From: Paraburkholderia sp. C35
GTDB lineage: Bacteria > Pseudomonadota > Gammaproteobacteria > Burkholderiales > Burkholderiaceae
Direction of reading: 5' to 3'
DNA: 64,000 bases
NCBI RefSeq assembly: GCF_003121405.1
Contig: NZ_QBUY01000001.1
Location: 186,001 to 250,000 of the forward strand
Position 1 is the first letter of the stretch. Each line of letters begins with the position of its first letter. The position numbers and the translations under genes were made by a program. Shown here one piece after another: positions 16,939-26,675 of the stretch. The notes beneath the pieces are model-generated. The model was not told the origin of the DNA, ran no database searches, and saw nothing but the letters and a program-made list of their open reading frames with translations.

Positions 16939-17634
16939 TCACGCCGGACGTTCAAACGTGCCAGGACTCGTAGGCGTCGCCTTCCAGGCTTCGGTGCGCT
17001 CACTCGTCGCGCGCTCCAGCGCGTCCTTCACGCCTTGCACATCGAAATCGCCGGTATAGACAGGCGAGCCGGGCTGCTGCCTCCATGAGTCAGCGATCGT
17101 ACCCGCATCGACGGGATCGAAGCCGATCTGATCGACGAGTTTGAATACGACTTCCTTCGCCTTTGGATCATCGCCTGCTACGGGCAGCGCGATGCGGCCC
17201 TGTGTGCCGGCAGGCTTGCCCATCCCTTCGAGGTGCGATGCGTAAATATTGTTGAAAGCCTTGACGACGGCGTGACCAATCTCTGCCTCGACCCATTGGC
17301 TTTCGGTCGCGCCCTTCTCGATGCCGTCGATGCGCCCATCGCGTTGACGAGGGTAATAGTTTCCCGTGTCCACGACGACAGCCGACGGCTTTGCTCCCTC
17401 GAACAAACCTTTCGGCAAATCCGTCACTCTGGCTTGCGGAATCGTCACGACGATCACGTCCGCGTCTCTGACGATATCCTGCACGTCGCTTGCCATTGCG
17501 CCCGTTTCCTTCGCAATCTCCGACAACGATGCCGCTCCGCGCGAGTTCGCGACTCGTACGGCATGCCCGTTTTCAACGAAACGGCGTGCGAGTACTTTGC
17601 CGATGTTTCCGGCTCCGATAATGCTGATATTCAT
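16939..17634 (-). CDS. NADP oxidoreductase, coenzyme-F420-type fold
   Basis: Rossmann-fold protein of 231 residues beginning ISIIGAGNIGKVLARRF, with VVVTIPQARV, VVDTGNYYPRQRDG and VKAFNNIYASHL. This is the pattern of F420-dependent NADP reductase-like proteins that in proteobacteria use NADP(H) without F420. The reaction is unknown. It is followed on the same strand, 21 bases apart, by an SDR whose start lies upstream, so the two form a minus-strand pair. A LysR gene diverges from that pair. Confidence 0.85.
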   Translation of the reverse strand: MNISIIGAGNIGKVLARRFVENGHAVRVANSRGAASLSEIAKETGAMASDVQDIVRDADVIVVTIPQARVTDLPKGLFEGAKPSAVVVDTGNYYPRQRDGRIDGIEKGATESQWVEAEIGHAVVKAFNNIYASHLEGMGKPAGTQGRIALPVAGDDPKAKEVVFKLVDQIGFDPVDAGTIADSWRQQPGSPVYTGDFDVQGVKDALERATSERTEAWKATPTSPGTFERPA

Positions 17635-17655
17635 AACGACCTCTCAAACGTTTCT

Positions 17656-18450
17656 TCAGGCGACGGAATAGCCAGCGTCCGCAAGCAGCGCGTGACCGGA
17701 CACATAAGACGCGTCATCGGATGCGAGGAACGCGACGACCGTCGCCATTTCCTCTGCGGAACCGAAGCGTCCCGCCGGCGTACCGGCGGCGAATGCATGC
17801 TGCGCTTCGACCGACGGCCAGATGCCGCGATGATGAAACGGCGTCTCGATCAGCCCGGGACACAGCGCGTTGACACGCACGCCGCGTTTGAACCATTCGA
17901 TCGATGCCGTCTTCGTGATTCCGATCACAGCATGTTTTGTGCCGATATAGAGCGACGCGTTTTCGAACCCGATGACTCCACCCATCGACGCATTGTTAAT
18001 AATGCTGCCAAAACCCTGCTTCAGCATGACTTCGGCTTCATATTTCATGCTGTTGAACACGCCACGCACGTTGGGTTCGAACACCATGTCGAAGCGTTCA
18101 TTATTCTGTTCCACGAGCGGCGCGAACACGCCTTCCGTGCCTGCATTATTGAACGCGATGTCGAGCTTGCCGTATGTATCGACCGCGAGCCGCACCATCG
18201 CGGCGATCTCCTCCTCTTTCGTCACATCGACGACGAGCGAGGTCGCTTCGCCGCCTGCCGCAGTGATCGCGGCCACGACTTCATCCAGTTCCGTTTGACG
18301 TCGCGCCGTCGCAACCACTTTCGCACCTCGTTGTGCGAGCAGGATCGCCGTCGCCTTGCCAATGCCGGAACTCGCGCCCGTGACAAGCGCGACCTTCCCT
18401 TCCAGTTGACGGAAATGGCTGCCATTTTTCGTAGTATCGGATGTGTTCAT
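17656..18450 (-). CDS. SDR-family oxidoreductase
   Basis: Classical short-chain dehydrogenase of 264 residues. The cofactor motif is TGASSGIGKA. Further motifs are NNAG, NNASMGG with the catalytic serine, YIGTKHA (YxxxK), and NALCPGLIETP. The C-terminus ends DAGYSVA. An arginine pair after the second strand (ATARRQTEL) suggests NADP preference. It is transcribed toward the NADP-type oxidoreductase and away from the LysR gene at 18623, which probably controls both. The natural substrate is unknown. Confidence 0.88.
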   Translation of the reverse strand: MNTSDTTKNGSHFRQLEGKVALVTGASSGIGKATAILLAQRGAKVVATARRQTELDEVVAAITAAGGEATSLVVDVTKEEEIAAMVRLAVDTYGKLDIAFNNAGTEGVFAPLVEQNNERFDMVFEPNVRGVFNSMKYEAEVMLKQGFGSIINNASMGGVIGFENASLYIGTKHAVIGITKTASIEWFKRGVRVNALCPGLIETPFHHRGIWPSVEAQHAFAAGTPAGRFGSAEEMATVVAFLASDDASYVSGHALLADAGYSVA

Positions 18451-18622
18451 GATGTTCTCCAGTTGAGTCGCGGCTTGGCCGCATGCAATGAATTATGGGC
18501 AGCAGCGACGTCGAAGAGAATGGCCTGACGGGGCATTCAAAATTCCCTCTCGGGGAACAATTGTGCTATTGCTCCGCTGCGCTAAGATGCACCGACGGCA
18601 TCGACGGACAGAACCCCATACC

Positions 18623-19525
18623 ATGGACAACCAGATCGAACTCATCCGCATCTTCACAGCGGCGGCGCAGTCGGACAGTTTCCGCGAGACGGCGGCCCGC
18701 CTCGGCACGTCGCCCCAGGTCGTCACGCGTGCGATCCAGCAACTCGAAGAACGGCTCGGCGAAACGCTGTTTCATCGCAGCACGCGCAGCGTACGCATCA
18801 CGACTTTCGGGAAGGCGTTTGCCGTGCGTGCGCACGCGCTCCTGCAGTCCGTCGATGATCTGTTCGAAGTGAGCAGCGATCAGAAGAGTTCAACCAGCGG
18901 CATAGTCCGCGTCACCGCCCCGGGCGGACTCGGCAGACGTTATATCGCCCCGGTGCTGACGCACTTGATGGAAGAGCATCCTGGCATCGTCATCGACATG
19001 CGCCTGTCGGACACGCTGTCGTCCGTCGTCGACGAGCAGATCGACATAGGCGTGCGCGCCGGCTTCATTACGGATGGCCGCTTCATCGCGCGGCGCGTCG
19101 GCGCGCTGCCGATTCACACTGTCGCAGCACCGCGACTGCTCGATACGACCGGTGTGCCGAAGAACGTCGACGCTTTGCTCGGCATGCCGCTGACCGCGCT
19201 GATCGAGCGCAGCACCGGCCGTGCGTGGCCATGGACGTTTCGTCACAATCGCCAGCTTGTCCCGCCGCTGCCGGCGCTCGTCACCGACGATCCCGAGGTT
19301 GAAGTGCTCGGCTGCATAGCGGCGCGCGGTATCAGCCAATGTTCGGAGTACCTCGTGCGCGAGGCACTGGCGGACGGCCGGCTCGTACGGGTGCTACCGC
19401 GCAGCGATCCCGACCCGTGGAATCTCTATGTCTACCGGCCGCAGCGCGGTCCCGTCCCGAGGCGTGTGCGGTTGGTCTTTGACGCGTTGGTCAAAGCACT
19501 TGCGTTGACAGCTTGCAGGAATTGA
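18623..19525 (+). CDS. LysR-family regulator
   Basis: Transcription factor of 300 residues. The N-terminal winged helix reads ELIRIFTAAAQSDSFRETA, then SPQVVTRAIQQLEERLG and LFHRSTRSVRIT. The effector domain begins GIVRVTAPGGLGRRYIAPVL. ATG 18623 gives normal family length. The frame remains open back to 18488 without similarity. It diverges from the SDR across 172 bases, the classic layout for a regulator of that gene. The 3' end overlaps a short TlpA-like frame. Confidence 0.9.
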   Translation: MDNQIELIRIFTAAAQSDSFRETAARLGTSPQVVTRAIQQLEERLGETLFHRSTRSVRITTFGKAFAVRAHALLQSVDDLFEVSSDQKSSTSGIVRVTAPGGLGRRYIAPVLTHLMEEHPGIVIDMRLSDTLSSVVDEQIDIGVRAGFITDGRFIARRVGALPIHTVAAPRLLDTTGVPKNVDALLGMPLTALIERSTGRAWPWTFRHNRQLVPPLPALVTDDPEVEVLGCIAARGISQCSEYLVREALADGRLVRVLPRSDPDPWNLYVYRPQRGPVPRRVRLVFDALVKALALTACRN

Positions 19526-19743
19526 TGGAGATGGGTGAATGTCCATGTCCGGACTGCGTGCAGCATTCCGTCATCGACATCGCAGGCATGAACCCTAAAC
19601 TGCCATTCGACTTTTCGACCACGCTGTTTTATTCCGCCGACGGAACCTTGCTGGCCGCGCATCTGGGTCCGTTCTCGCGCGCCACCTTCGAGCGCGCGAT
19701 CGAAACGCTCTATCCGGCCGCGACTGCCGCAAGCGCGCATTGA
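19513..19743 (+). pseudogene. TlpA/thioredoxin-like C-terminal fragment (possible small gene)
   Basis: A 76-codon frame starting at TTG 19513, overlapping the LysR stop by 13 bases. From about residue 28 it reads LPFDFSTTLFYSADGTLLAAHLGPFS, resembling the last strands of TlpA-like thioredoxins (predicted value, DG, then HxGxL). The canonical CxxC helix is absent. An MGECPCPDC lead is present instead. This looks like a decayed 3' end more than a complete protein. ATG starts at 19525 and 19531 would also be usable. Confidence 0.4.
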
Positions 19744-19749
19744 CCTGAC

Positions 19750-20970
19750 CTAACGCCCTGTTGCATAGCGCCGGCAATGCTCGAGATAGCCGGCTTCGTG
19801 GCTGCTCACGAGTTGCACGATGCTGTTCCAGAGCCAGAGCGGGGCGTCGATGGTCTTCGAACGGTTGCGCCGCAATTCACCAAGCCAGCCTTTGCGCGTC
19901 GCCTTGTCCATCTGCCGCGCGTGCGCCCGTCCGACAACCGCGGCAAGATAGTGCGATACCTTCATCGAATCGTCCTTGTCGAGCTGATCGATCTCCAGTT
20001 TCAGATCCTGTGGCAGCAGTTCACGAATCACCACGGCACGATCCAGCAAACGCGCCGCGCGCATGCGCTCGCCCAGAAACGGCGAAAGATGCCGTGCGCC
20101 TTCCACCACTCGTTGCGCGTTGTCACGCGGCATCGTCACGTTTTCATAGCGTGGCGCGGCCGCCTTCACGCCTTCCTTGATGTCCATCAGACACAGATCG
20201 TCCCCTTCGACCACGCCGCCATCGACGTCGAGCAGAACCGCGTAGCGCAGACGTCCGAGCGAACTGCATCCCTTGACCCAGTACGCTGCGTCGAGCACCT
20301 CGACGTCGCCCGCGTCGCGCCGGCCTTTCAGTGACGTCGGCAGGCTGGCAATCGCCTCGTCGCGAAAGAGCGCATCGATCTCCTTGCACTCCCGCTTCGT
20401 GAGCGGCCAGAAGCGCTTGCCGAGCGGAATTGTGGGCTTCAGGTCGTCGATGCGCTCACGCGCCAGGTGTTGCCACGAACGGCGCACGGCTTCTTTCATC
20501 ACGACGTGCACGGGTTCGGGACGAGCGAGACGATCAGACGCCTTCGCGCCGTGTGCAAAGGCGGATTCGTAGCCCGCCGCCAGCGCTTCCATCATGCGAA
20601 CGACGTGTAACCCGGATAACGACGAGCCGCGCGCCGCCGTCGCGAGCGACAGACCGAGGCGCACGAGGTCATGAGCCGGATTGCCGATCACTGTCTGATC
20701 GAGATCGCGAATCTGTATCTCGACTTCGCCATTCGCGTTGGCCACGGGACCGAGATTGCCCGTGTGGCAATCTCCACAGATCCAGATGGCGGGACCGTGC
20801 GGCAATGAATCGCCGTTGGTTTCGATGGCCCATTCGTAGAACTGTTCGGTGTTGCCGCGCACATACGCGTGCGGCGACCGCGCCATTTTCAGGCGACGTT
20901 GCTCCGTCAGCACTGTCTGGCGATCGTGCGGTTCCGACGGGGCTTTGATTGACTTGTCGTTCTTCGCCAT
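19750..20970 (-). CDS. DUF2252 family protein
   Basis: Protein of 406 residues with the family's conserved segments: MARSPHAYVRGNTEQFYEW, ICGDCHTGNLGP, IRDLDQTVIGNPAHDLVRL, a central VKGCSSLGRLRYAVL and a late VGRAHARQMD. The pattern GDCHxxN with a following DLD is kinase-like, similar to phosphotransferase catalytic loops. No activity is established for this family. It stands alone on the minus strand and ends six bases from the convergent TlpA-like fragment. Confidence 0.87.
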   Translation of the reverse strand: MAKNDKSIKAPSEPHDRQTVLTEQRRLKMARSPHAYVRGNTEQFYEWAIETNGDSLPHGPAIWICGDCHTGNLGPVANANGEVEIQIRDLDQTVIGNPAHDLVRLGLSLATAARGSSLSGLHVVRMMEALAAGYESAFAHGAKASDRLARPEPVHVVMKEAVRRSWQHLARERIDDLKPTIPLGKRFWPLTKRECKEIDALFRDEAIASLPTSLKGRRDAGDVEVLDAAYWVKGCSSLGRLRYAVLLDVDGGVVEGDDLCLMDIKEGVKAAAPRYENVTMPRDNAQRVVEGARHLSPFLGERMRAARLLDRAVVIRELLPQDLKLEIDQLDKDDSMKVSHYLAAVVGRAHARQMDKATRKGWLGELRRNRSKTIDAPLWLWNSIVQLVSSHEAGYLEHCRRYATGR

Positions 20971-21293
20971 TGTTTTCCGTTCCGAGTGCGCAGTAGATAA
21001 GCGGAAGACAATGTCAGCAGGGGACGTGCCTTGAACTTGCAGATGGCTTACGTGCAGTGGTCAATTCGTTGATTGCGCTGGATGTCGGCGTAAGGGGATG
21101 GGGACTTTCGACCCACAGCAGTCAATACGCACCCCAAACGTCAGGATGGCCGCTTTTAAAGGTACAGCGGTCATACTTACTGTCGGGTCGCTTGATTACT
21201 CAAAGCCACTGCGGTCGTTGTCCCCCGATGTTGTTCCACACTTGACAAACGGTCCCTTACGAGCGCCACCGGGAAGAATGGAGGCACCGGGAA
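20971..21293. other. Non-coding stretch before the T6SS module
   Basis: About 320 bases with only short frames that have no recognisable similarity. It carries the promoter side of the DUF2252 gene and the 3' side of the likely immunity gene. I see no repeat or clear hairpin. Confidence 0.4.
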
Positions 21294-21728
21294 TCATTGC
21301 CAGTCGCAACTACCTGTGTCAGTCGCAGCGCCGGACTTCAATCCAAACGCAGTTCTCTTGCCGCTTTTCCTGTTGATATAAACCATCGACGGGACCATCG
21401 TTCCCTGACTTACCATTTGATATTCACCCGTGACCTGCTTTCCGTAGACCTCGATCCACGTCGTGGTAATTTCATCAGGCGCATTCTTGTCAAGTGTTTC
21501 CGATGTTGATTCCGCCAGTATCAACGGGATGGTTTGCCGGGAGTTTTGATACTTGACGAACCCCCACGACAACTTGCTCGACGAATCAGAATACGTCTGC
21601 AGTTCGAAATTGGTTGATTTCGCCCCGCCTGAACCAAAGCAAAACGTGTCGTGACTGATTTCCGCATGAGCGATCAAAGGAACGAAAAGCAAAGTGGCCG
21701 TAGAAATTAGTGCCTTCATAGATATCAT
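21294..21728 (-). CDS. Secreted protein, candidate T6SS immunity factor
   Basis: Protein of 144 residues (141 if the ATG at 21719 is used). A clear signal peptide, ALISTATLLFVPLIAHA, ends at AHA/EIS. The mature part has cysteines in HDTFCFGSG and near the end in GSCDWQ, which could form a disulfide. I do not recognise the family. It starts four bases after the stop of the peptidoglycan-hydrolase effector on the same strand. A periplasmic protein there is what is expected of an immunity protein against a cell-wall-targeting effector. The function is inferred from position and export only. Confidence 0.65.
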   Translation of the reverse strand: MISMKALISTATLLFVPLIAHAEISHDTFCFGSGGAKSTNFELQTYSDSSSKLSWGFVKYQNSRQTIPLILAESTSETLDKNAPDEITTTWIEVYGKQVTGEYQMVSQGTMVPSMVYINRKSGKRTAFGLKSGAATDTGSCDWQ

Positions 21729-21732
21729 GGAA

Positions 21733-24144
21733 TCAAGGTTTTTGCAGTGTCAAAAAAGCATCGATTGTGTGTTGGGTAGCATAGAACTTTGTCTTGATCT
21801 TCGGATGCGGCGGATTTCCCGTCATGACGACATGCGGTGGATTGCCGGCCGTTACCGCTACCGGTTGCCCTTGCGCGTCAAGAACAGGTTCCTTCGCACT
21901 ATTGCGCCGCCAAACGAACGTAAGTGGAGTCGTACTGCCTGAGAATACATCGTCGAGCAATGCATTCCGCAAATAGAGAACGGCCTGCAACCTGACATCG
22001 TAGCCATTCAGATTCTCAATGCTTACGTTGCCGTTGACATCCCTGCTGACTGCGGCGGCGTCATCCTGAGTGACACCCGCGTCCATGTGACGGAGCATGC
22101 CAGACCGATTCGCCACATAGAAGCAGGAACTGTCGACACAGTTTTCCTTGTTGCTATCACCATCGTTATTGCGAGCGATTAGCGCATTCGGGTCCCAGCC
22201 AAGCTGGGAAAACGTAGCGGGAACAGCAGTACCCGTCGGAAATTTTCGAAACTCGCCGTAAGGCTTGTAGTTCTCCAGGTGCGTCAACTGAATCAGGCCG
22301 CGACCATAGTAAGGGTTGTACGAGGCATGCTCGCCGCCGAGTTCCTTGACGTAGTGAAGACTGTCCGTTTCTGGCACGACGTGCGCAAAAAAATGGGCTA
22401 AACGCTGTCGGCTGGCCGATACACCGTATTTCCTGGTACCTTTGTTGAACGCCAAAACCCACTCACCGGCACGGCTTCTCGCGGTGCTCCATCGCGTCGT
22501 CGATTGCGCGAACTGGGTTCCTTGCAGATAAAGCCATTTCGGCGGAAAGCACCTCGCCATTTCATCCGCGCTCAACCAGCCGCATCGCCTGAAATAGCGG
22601 ATGAACTGCAATGGATGGAAGAACCATAGCTTGTCTTCACTCAAGCCCGTCTTGTCCCAGAACTGGAATTTCTTCAGCAATTCCACGAAGTCGTGATATC
22701 CGTCGGGATTCGTGCTCTTCTGCTTCCCATAAAAGCCATCGGGCTCGTTGAGCTTCGCGTAGCGGACATCGTTGTGTGCGCTGTTCCATTCAGTCGGCGC
22801 TTCACAAATGAATCCGCGCAGCTGCTCGCGAATGGCAGCATGTCCCTTGACGTAGCTGCTCAATGCATCGTCATCGACAGACTCGTTCGCATTGGTTGCC
22901 TGCGGCGCCACATCGACGATCTTTTTTAGTTGATCGACGTCGCACAGTCCGTCGTCGCTGAAGGGCGTGTTGCCTTCGCTGATCTTCTGCCAGCCGGTAA
23001 AGAATGGAAAATCGGCATCCGATAGCTTGATGATGCTATCCGCGTTGATGTCGATATATCCCTCCTGCCCTTGCGCGAACGTCACGCGCATCCACGTCGT
23101 ACGCGGCCCAGGCGCGCTGATGGGATGCGGATTGCCCGCCACGTCAGGCGCAACACCAGTGGGCGTATTGGCTGTGCCGCTGGCCAGCACCGGCTGGTCT
23201 GCGAGAATGCGCCCGAATCGCAGCAATTCATAGCCGTCGTTCGGGCCATCCTTATAAAGTTGTGTTGCGCGCGTAATCATGCTGTATTCGTAGCCAGACT
23301 CGCTAACTGGCTGCGGCGTCATTAGCGTGCGCACCCCGTCGCTTCCCACCTGCCATGTCGACGTGTATTTCGTGCCCTTGTGAAAATACGATTCGACATG
23401 CAGCGCGCCACCCTGATTAGTTCCGCTTTGAAGCGGCTGGAATAGCACACCATGCAGCTTGTTGTGACTGTCCGTGCCTGGCGGCTTCGCGAGGAAGGTC
23501 TGATCCGCTGGAATGATGTAGTAGGTATGCCCCCAGCAATCCTTGCCGGTCGGTGTTGCGGGCCCCTTGTTGTCCAACTGGGTGCTGCCGAAATACGCGT
23601 TGAAGTCGGCAGGCAGCATGAATACTTCGAAGTGGACATGCATCTGCCCGTGACAGCGCCCGGGCAGCCCCAATACGTCCTTCCGGTAGATCTTCTTTCC
23701 GCCGCCAGCCTGGCCGTCCTCGGGTGTAGGTGTGCGCAGGTACTCGGGCAATGTATTCAACTGCACGCCTAGCCCCGTGTATCCATCGAGTTCGAGCAGA
23801 TGCATGTAGAGCGAATAGAACGTGATCGAACGCCCGTCGCCCGTTTCGGTCGAGTGCTTGATGAGAACGAAGCCGGCATTGCTGTCAGGTGTGCCACTCC
23901 CGCCGTCGATTGCTTTCTGACACACGCGATATGCAACAACCTCGCCGTCCGCGATCGCCCTGACGCGTTCGTTCTGCGTCGTGGGCATCAAATGGACGCC
24001 CGTGTGCCACCGGCGATCGAAGGCAACAGGATAGATGCCGTGAGCCAGTTCGAACTGGTCGACAGCGTCCATCATAGGATCCAGCACGTTGATGCCGTTC
24101 GCTGTCACGCCTGCCGCGGGTAAAAAAGGTGGGCTGATAATCAT
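21733..24144 (-). CDS. T6SS effector: M23-like peptidase plus GH19/lysozyme-like domain
   Basis: Protein of 803 residues encoded directly after vgrG. An N-terminal M23/LytM-like domain (about 40-180) has RRWHTGVHL (H47, H51), AIADGEVVAYRV, YMHLLELDG and QMHVHFEVF (H169, H171). The usual HxxxD zinc motif is HxxxH here. An SH3-like segment follows around 340-395 (TTWMRVTF, EGYIDIN). A C-terminal lysozyme/chitinase-like domain (about 560-690) has FFAHVVPETDSL and YNPYYGRGLIQLTHLENY, matching GH19-type cores with a candidate acid in PET. It should cut both peptide stems and glycan strands of rival cell walls after VgrG-dependent delivery. No signal peptide is present, as expected for T6SS cargo. 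Confidence 0.8.
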   Translation of the reverse strand: MIISPPFLPAAGVTANGINVLDPMMDAVDQFELAHGIYPVAFDRRWHTGVHLMPTTQNERVRAIADGEVVAYRVCQKAIDGGSGTPDSNAGFVLIKHSTETGDGRSITFYSLYMHLLELDGYTGLGVQLNTLPEYLRTPTPEDGQAGGGKKIYRKDVLGLPGRCHGQMHVHFEVFMLPADFNAYFGSTQLDNKGPATPTGKDCWGHTYYIIPADQTFLAKPPGTDSHNKLHGVLFQPLQSGTNQGGALHVESYFHKGTKYTSTWQVGSDGVRTLMTPQPVSESGYEYSMITRATQLYKDGPNDGYELLRFGRILADQPVLASGTANTPTGVAPDVAGNPHPISAPGPRTTWMRVTFAQGQEGYIDINADSIIKLSDADFPFFTGWQKISEGNTPFSDDGLCDVDQLKKIVDVAPQATNANESVDDDALSSYVKGHAAIREQLRGFICEAPTEWNSAHNDVRYAKLNEPDGFYGKQKSTNPDGYHDFVELLKKFQFWDKTGLSEDKLWFFHPLQFIRYFRRCGWLSADEMARCFPPKWLYLQGTQFAQSTTRWSTARSRAGEWVLAFNKGTRKYGVSASRQRLAHFFAHVVPETDSLHYVKELGGEHASYNPYYGRGLIQLTHLENYKPYGEFRKFPTGTAVPATFSQLGWDPNALIARNNDGDSNKENCVDSSCFYVANRSGMLRHMDAGVTQDDAAAVSRDVNGNVSIENLNGYDVRLQAVLYLRNALLDDVFSGSTTPLTFVWRRNSAKEPVLDAQGQPVAVTAGNPPHVVMTGNPPHPKIKTKFYATQHTIDAFLTLQKP

Positions 24145-24149
24145 TATGG

Positions 24150-26675
24150 CTATCGCGATATGGGATATGCGTTGCTGATTTTCACATCGCCCTGTAGAAG
24201 AACGGGAAGAGGCGTCTCAAGATTTGCTGGTCCGGCAAATGAATGCTGCGCACCCTTGATGTCGATTTTTCCAGGCGCGTGAATTTCGATCCCGCCATCC
24301 TTGATACGGATATACGCGCCACCCGACGTAAGCAGAATCCCCTGCTACGCCACCGCTTCGATATTTTCCGTGGCGGAAAGCACCTTGAGGTTCTTCTGCG
24401 AGGTCATTTCGATGTTGTCCGAATGCGCCTGAATCTCGACTTTGCCCTTGGCCGCGAATAGCTTCATGCCTGCGTTCTGCACGAACAGGCTCAACTTTTC
24501 AGCGACGCTGACAATGAGCGACTTGCCAGATGCGATGTGCGCGTTTTGTCCGCTCACCAGGTTGGTGTGCTCGCGACTACCGATATGCAGGGATGTCTGT
24601 GCCGACAGCGCAATGCCCGACGGACTGCCGAACAGCATGACAGGCTGCTTGAATGCAATGGCGGCGCCCGTGCCGCCGCCCGCCGTGTTTCCGCCAGACG
24701 AAGGACCCGTTACGCTACTTTCAGTCGCATCAGTGAACGACTTCAACGCGTCGCGGCCTTCTTTGAGGTCTTCTGCCTGATGTGTAGTGCTCGCATCCGA
24801 CATCGCGTCAAGCACGCTCTGCGCATTCACCAGTTGAGTGCGTGATGCGCTTGCATCGAGCGGCTGGCTGACGGCAGCATGGGTCGTAATATACAAACCT
24901 TGCCCTGCGCGCACCGCTCCATATGCATCCGACTTCAGATCGAAGCCGCTGCCCAGATAACTGCCTCTCTCATTGCCATTCTGTGCGATGAGAAAGCCCA
25001 GATGCAGATACGAGTTCGCGCTGCTGCTATAAAGCTGCAGACGGTTCTGCCCGGTCGCATCATCCATCACGAACTGGTTGTATCCGCTGCCTCCATACTC
25101 TTTCGATCGATAGCCAGACAGCAAGCCATTCGAATGCCACTGCGGTTTGGCAGCGCCGTTGTAGACTCGGACAACCACGATTGGCCGGTCACAGTCTCCG
25201 TCGACGTAGTCGATGAGGACTTCTTCGCCAACGCGCGGAAGATGCACCCCGCCATAACCACCGCCCGTGTCCGACTGCACGACGCGCAGCCAGCACGAAG
25301 CGCGTTCGTCGCCGCTATTGAGCCGGTCCCAGATAAAGCGGACCTTGACGCGATTCAGTTCGTCGGTATAGACCTCTTCGTTTTGCGGGCCGACGACGAT
25401 GGCCGATTCGAGTTGCACATCCGGTTTCTCATGTTCGAACGGACTCCGATAGGGTACCGTCGAACGCTGAGCCTCGATATCTACCCGGTAGAAGCCGTCA
25501 GACGCATTGCCTGCGGCCACGCCGGACGCTGCATCGGCCTGATGCCGTGCCCGCACAGCCGCCACGGTCTCCTGAAGACTATGGGGGAACACCGGCGCAT
25601 CGCTGCTAACAGGCAGATTGTTCTCAATCGTCCATATGGCCTCAATCACGGCAAACTCCCGTTGATCGGCTGCATCGCTATCGTGATCGGGATGGTCGGT
25701 CAACGTGAAGCGCCGTCCAGCATCGACGCCACGCGCACCGCCCGCGCCGTGAAACCGCTTTGCTCGCGACTCCCACTCCTCCATGCGGATTCGCGAGAGC
25801 GCATCGCCGCGATCCTGTGCACCATACGTGTAAGCGCCCGTGTATTCGTAGACTTCAGCTTGTGCTGGCAACGCGCCTTGCGCGGGCATTGTCGGGATGC
25901 TGGTGCCTTTCGGGTTATAGACGCCAGATGGACGTTTATAGTCGAACGTGCGCGTGGTCAGCAGCGCGCTTTGCAAGGTGCGCGTGCCGGACCACTGAGT
26001 AAGTGCGTCCGCCTCGCTGCCCGTTCCCGCGCGATAAAACGTCAACGTTCCTGGTGACATCGCGGCGAGCGTCGAGAGATTGTCGGTAATCGTCAGCGTG
26101 TGCGATTTACCATCCTCCGCCTGTTGCCAGAAACCATACAGGCCTTCCGATTCCAGCAAACGATGCACGAAGTTCCAGTCGAACTCGTCCTGCCGGCAAT
26201 ACGAACGTGTCGGCAACGGCATAGACAACTGAAACTGGAATCGCCCTTGCGCTTGAGGATGTGAATTAAATACGTCGCTGACGATGTCCTCGACGCTGGC
26301 ATCCTGCCAGATACGCTGATCGCGCCTGAACCTGAGAAAATGCATCCACGATGCAAAGCCGATCTGATAGCTGGTTAGCGTGCCATCCGAGCCAAGCCGT
26401 CGCGCGGTATGGACGAAGCCGTTATATGGCAGATACGACTTGTCGGATTGCTGGACCCACAGCGTGACGGGCTGTGCGATCAGTTTCTTGAGTTCGATAC
26501 TGGACGACGCCGAAACGACATCAACGGTGAATTCGAAATGCCGTCCAAGGCGCGAACTGCCCACCGCGCGCTGCGGAATCACCAAGTCGCTGCCCAACGG
26601 AGTGTCAAGCTTCAACAGCCGGTCGCTTTGCACAAGCCCACCCGTGACGGCCGCAACGAAATCCTGCGCCCCCAT
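24150..26675 (-). pseudogene. vgrG: VgrG spike protein gene with in-frame amber codon
   Basis: Type VI secretion spike protein. Codons 1-776 encode the gp27/gp5-like core (SSRLGRHFEFTVDVVSA, CRQDEFDWNFVHRLLESEGLYGFWQ, VRFIWDRLNSGDERASCWLRVVQ, PRVGEEVLIDYVDGD) and most of a DUF2345 extension (SGIALSAQTSLHIGS, HIASGKSLIVSVAEKLS). The frame then meets TAG at 24345-24347. The next 64 codons in the same frame continue the conserved end: LLTSGGAYIRIKDGGIEIHA, GKIDIKGAQHSF. The frame then stops at 24150-24152, six bases before the effector ATG. A full product would be 841 residues. As read, the spike is truncated inside DUF2345. The base could be a real nonsense mutation, a sequencing error or a suppressed codon. 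AGAGG precedes ATG 26675. Confidence 0.85.

Noticed and set aside
24879..26057. A 392-codon plus-strand frame opposite vgrG
   Set aside because: Antisense to conserved VgrG motifs, with no recognisable domain.
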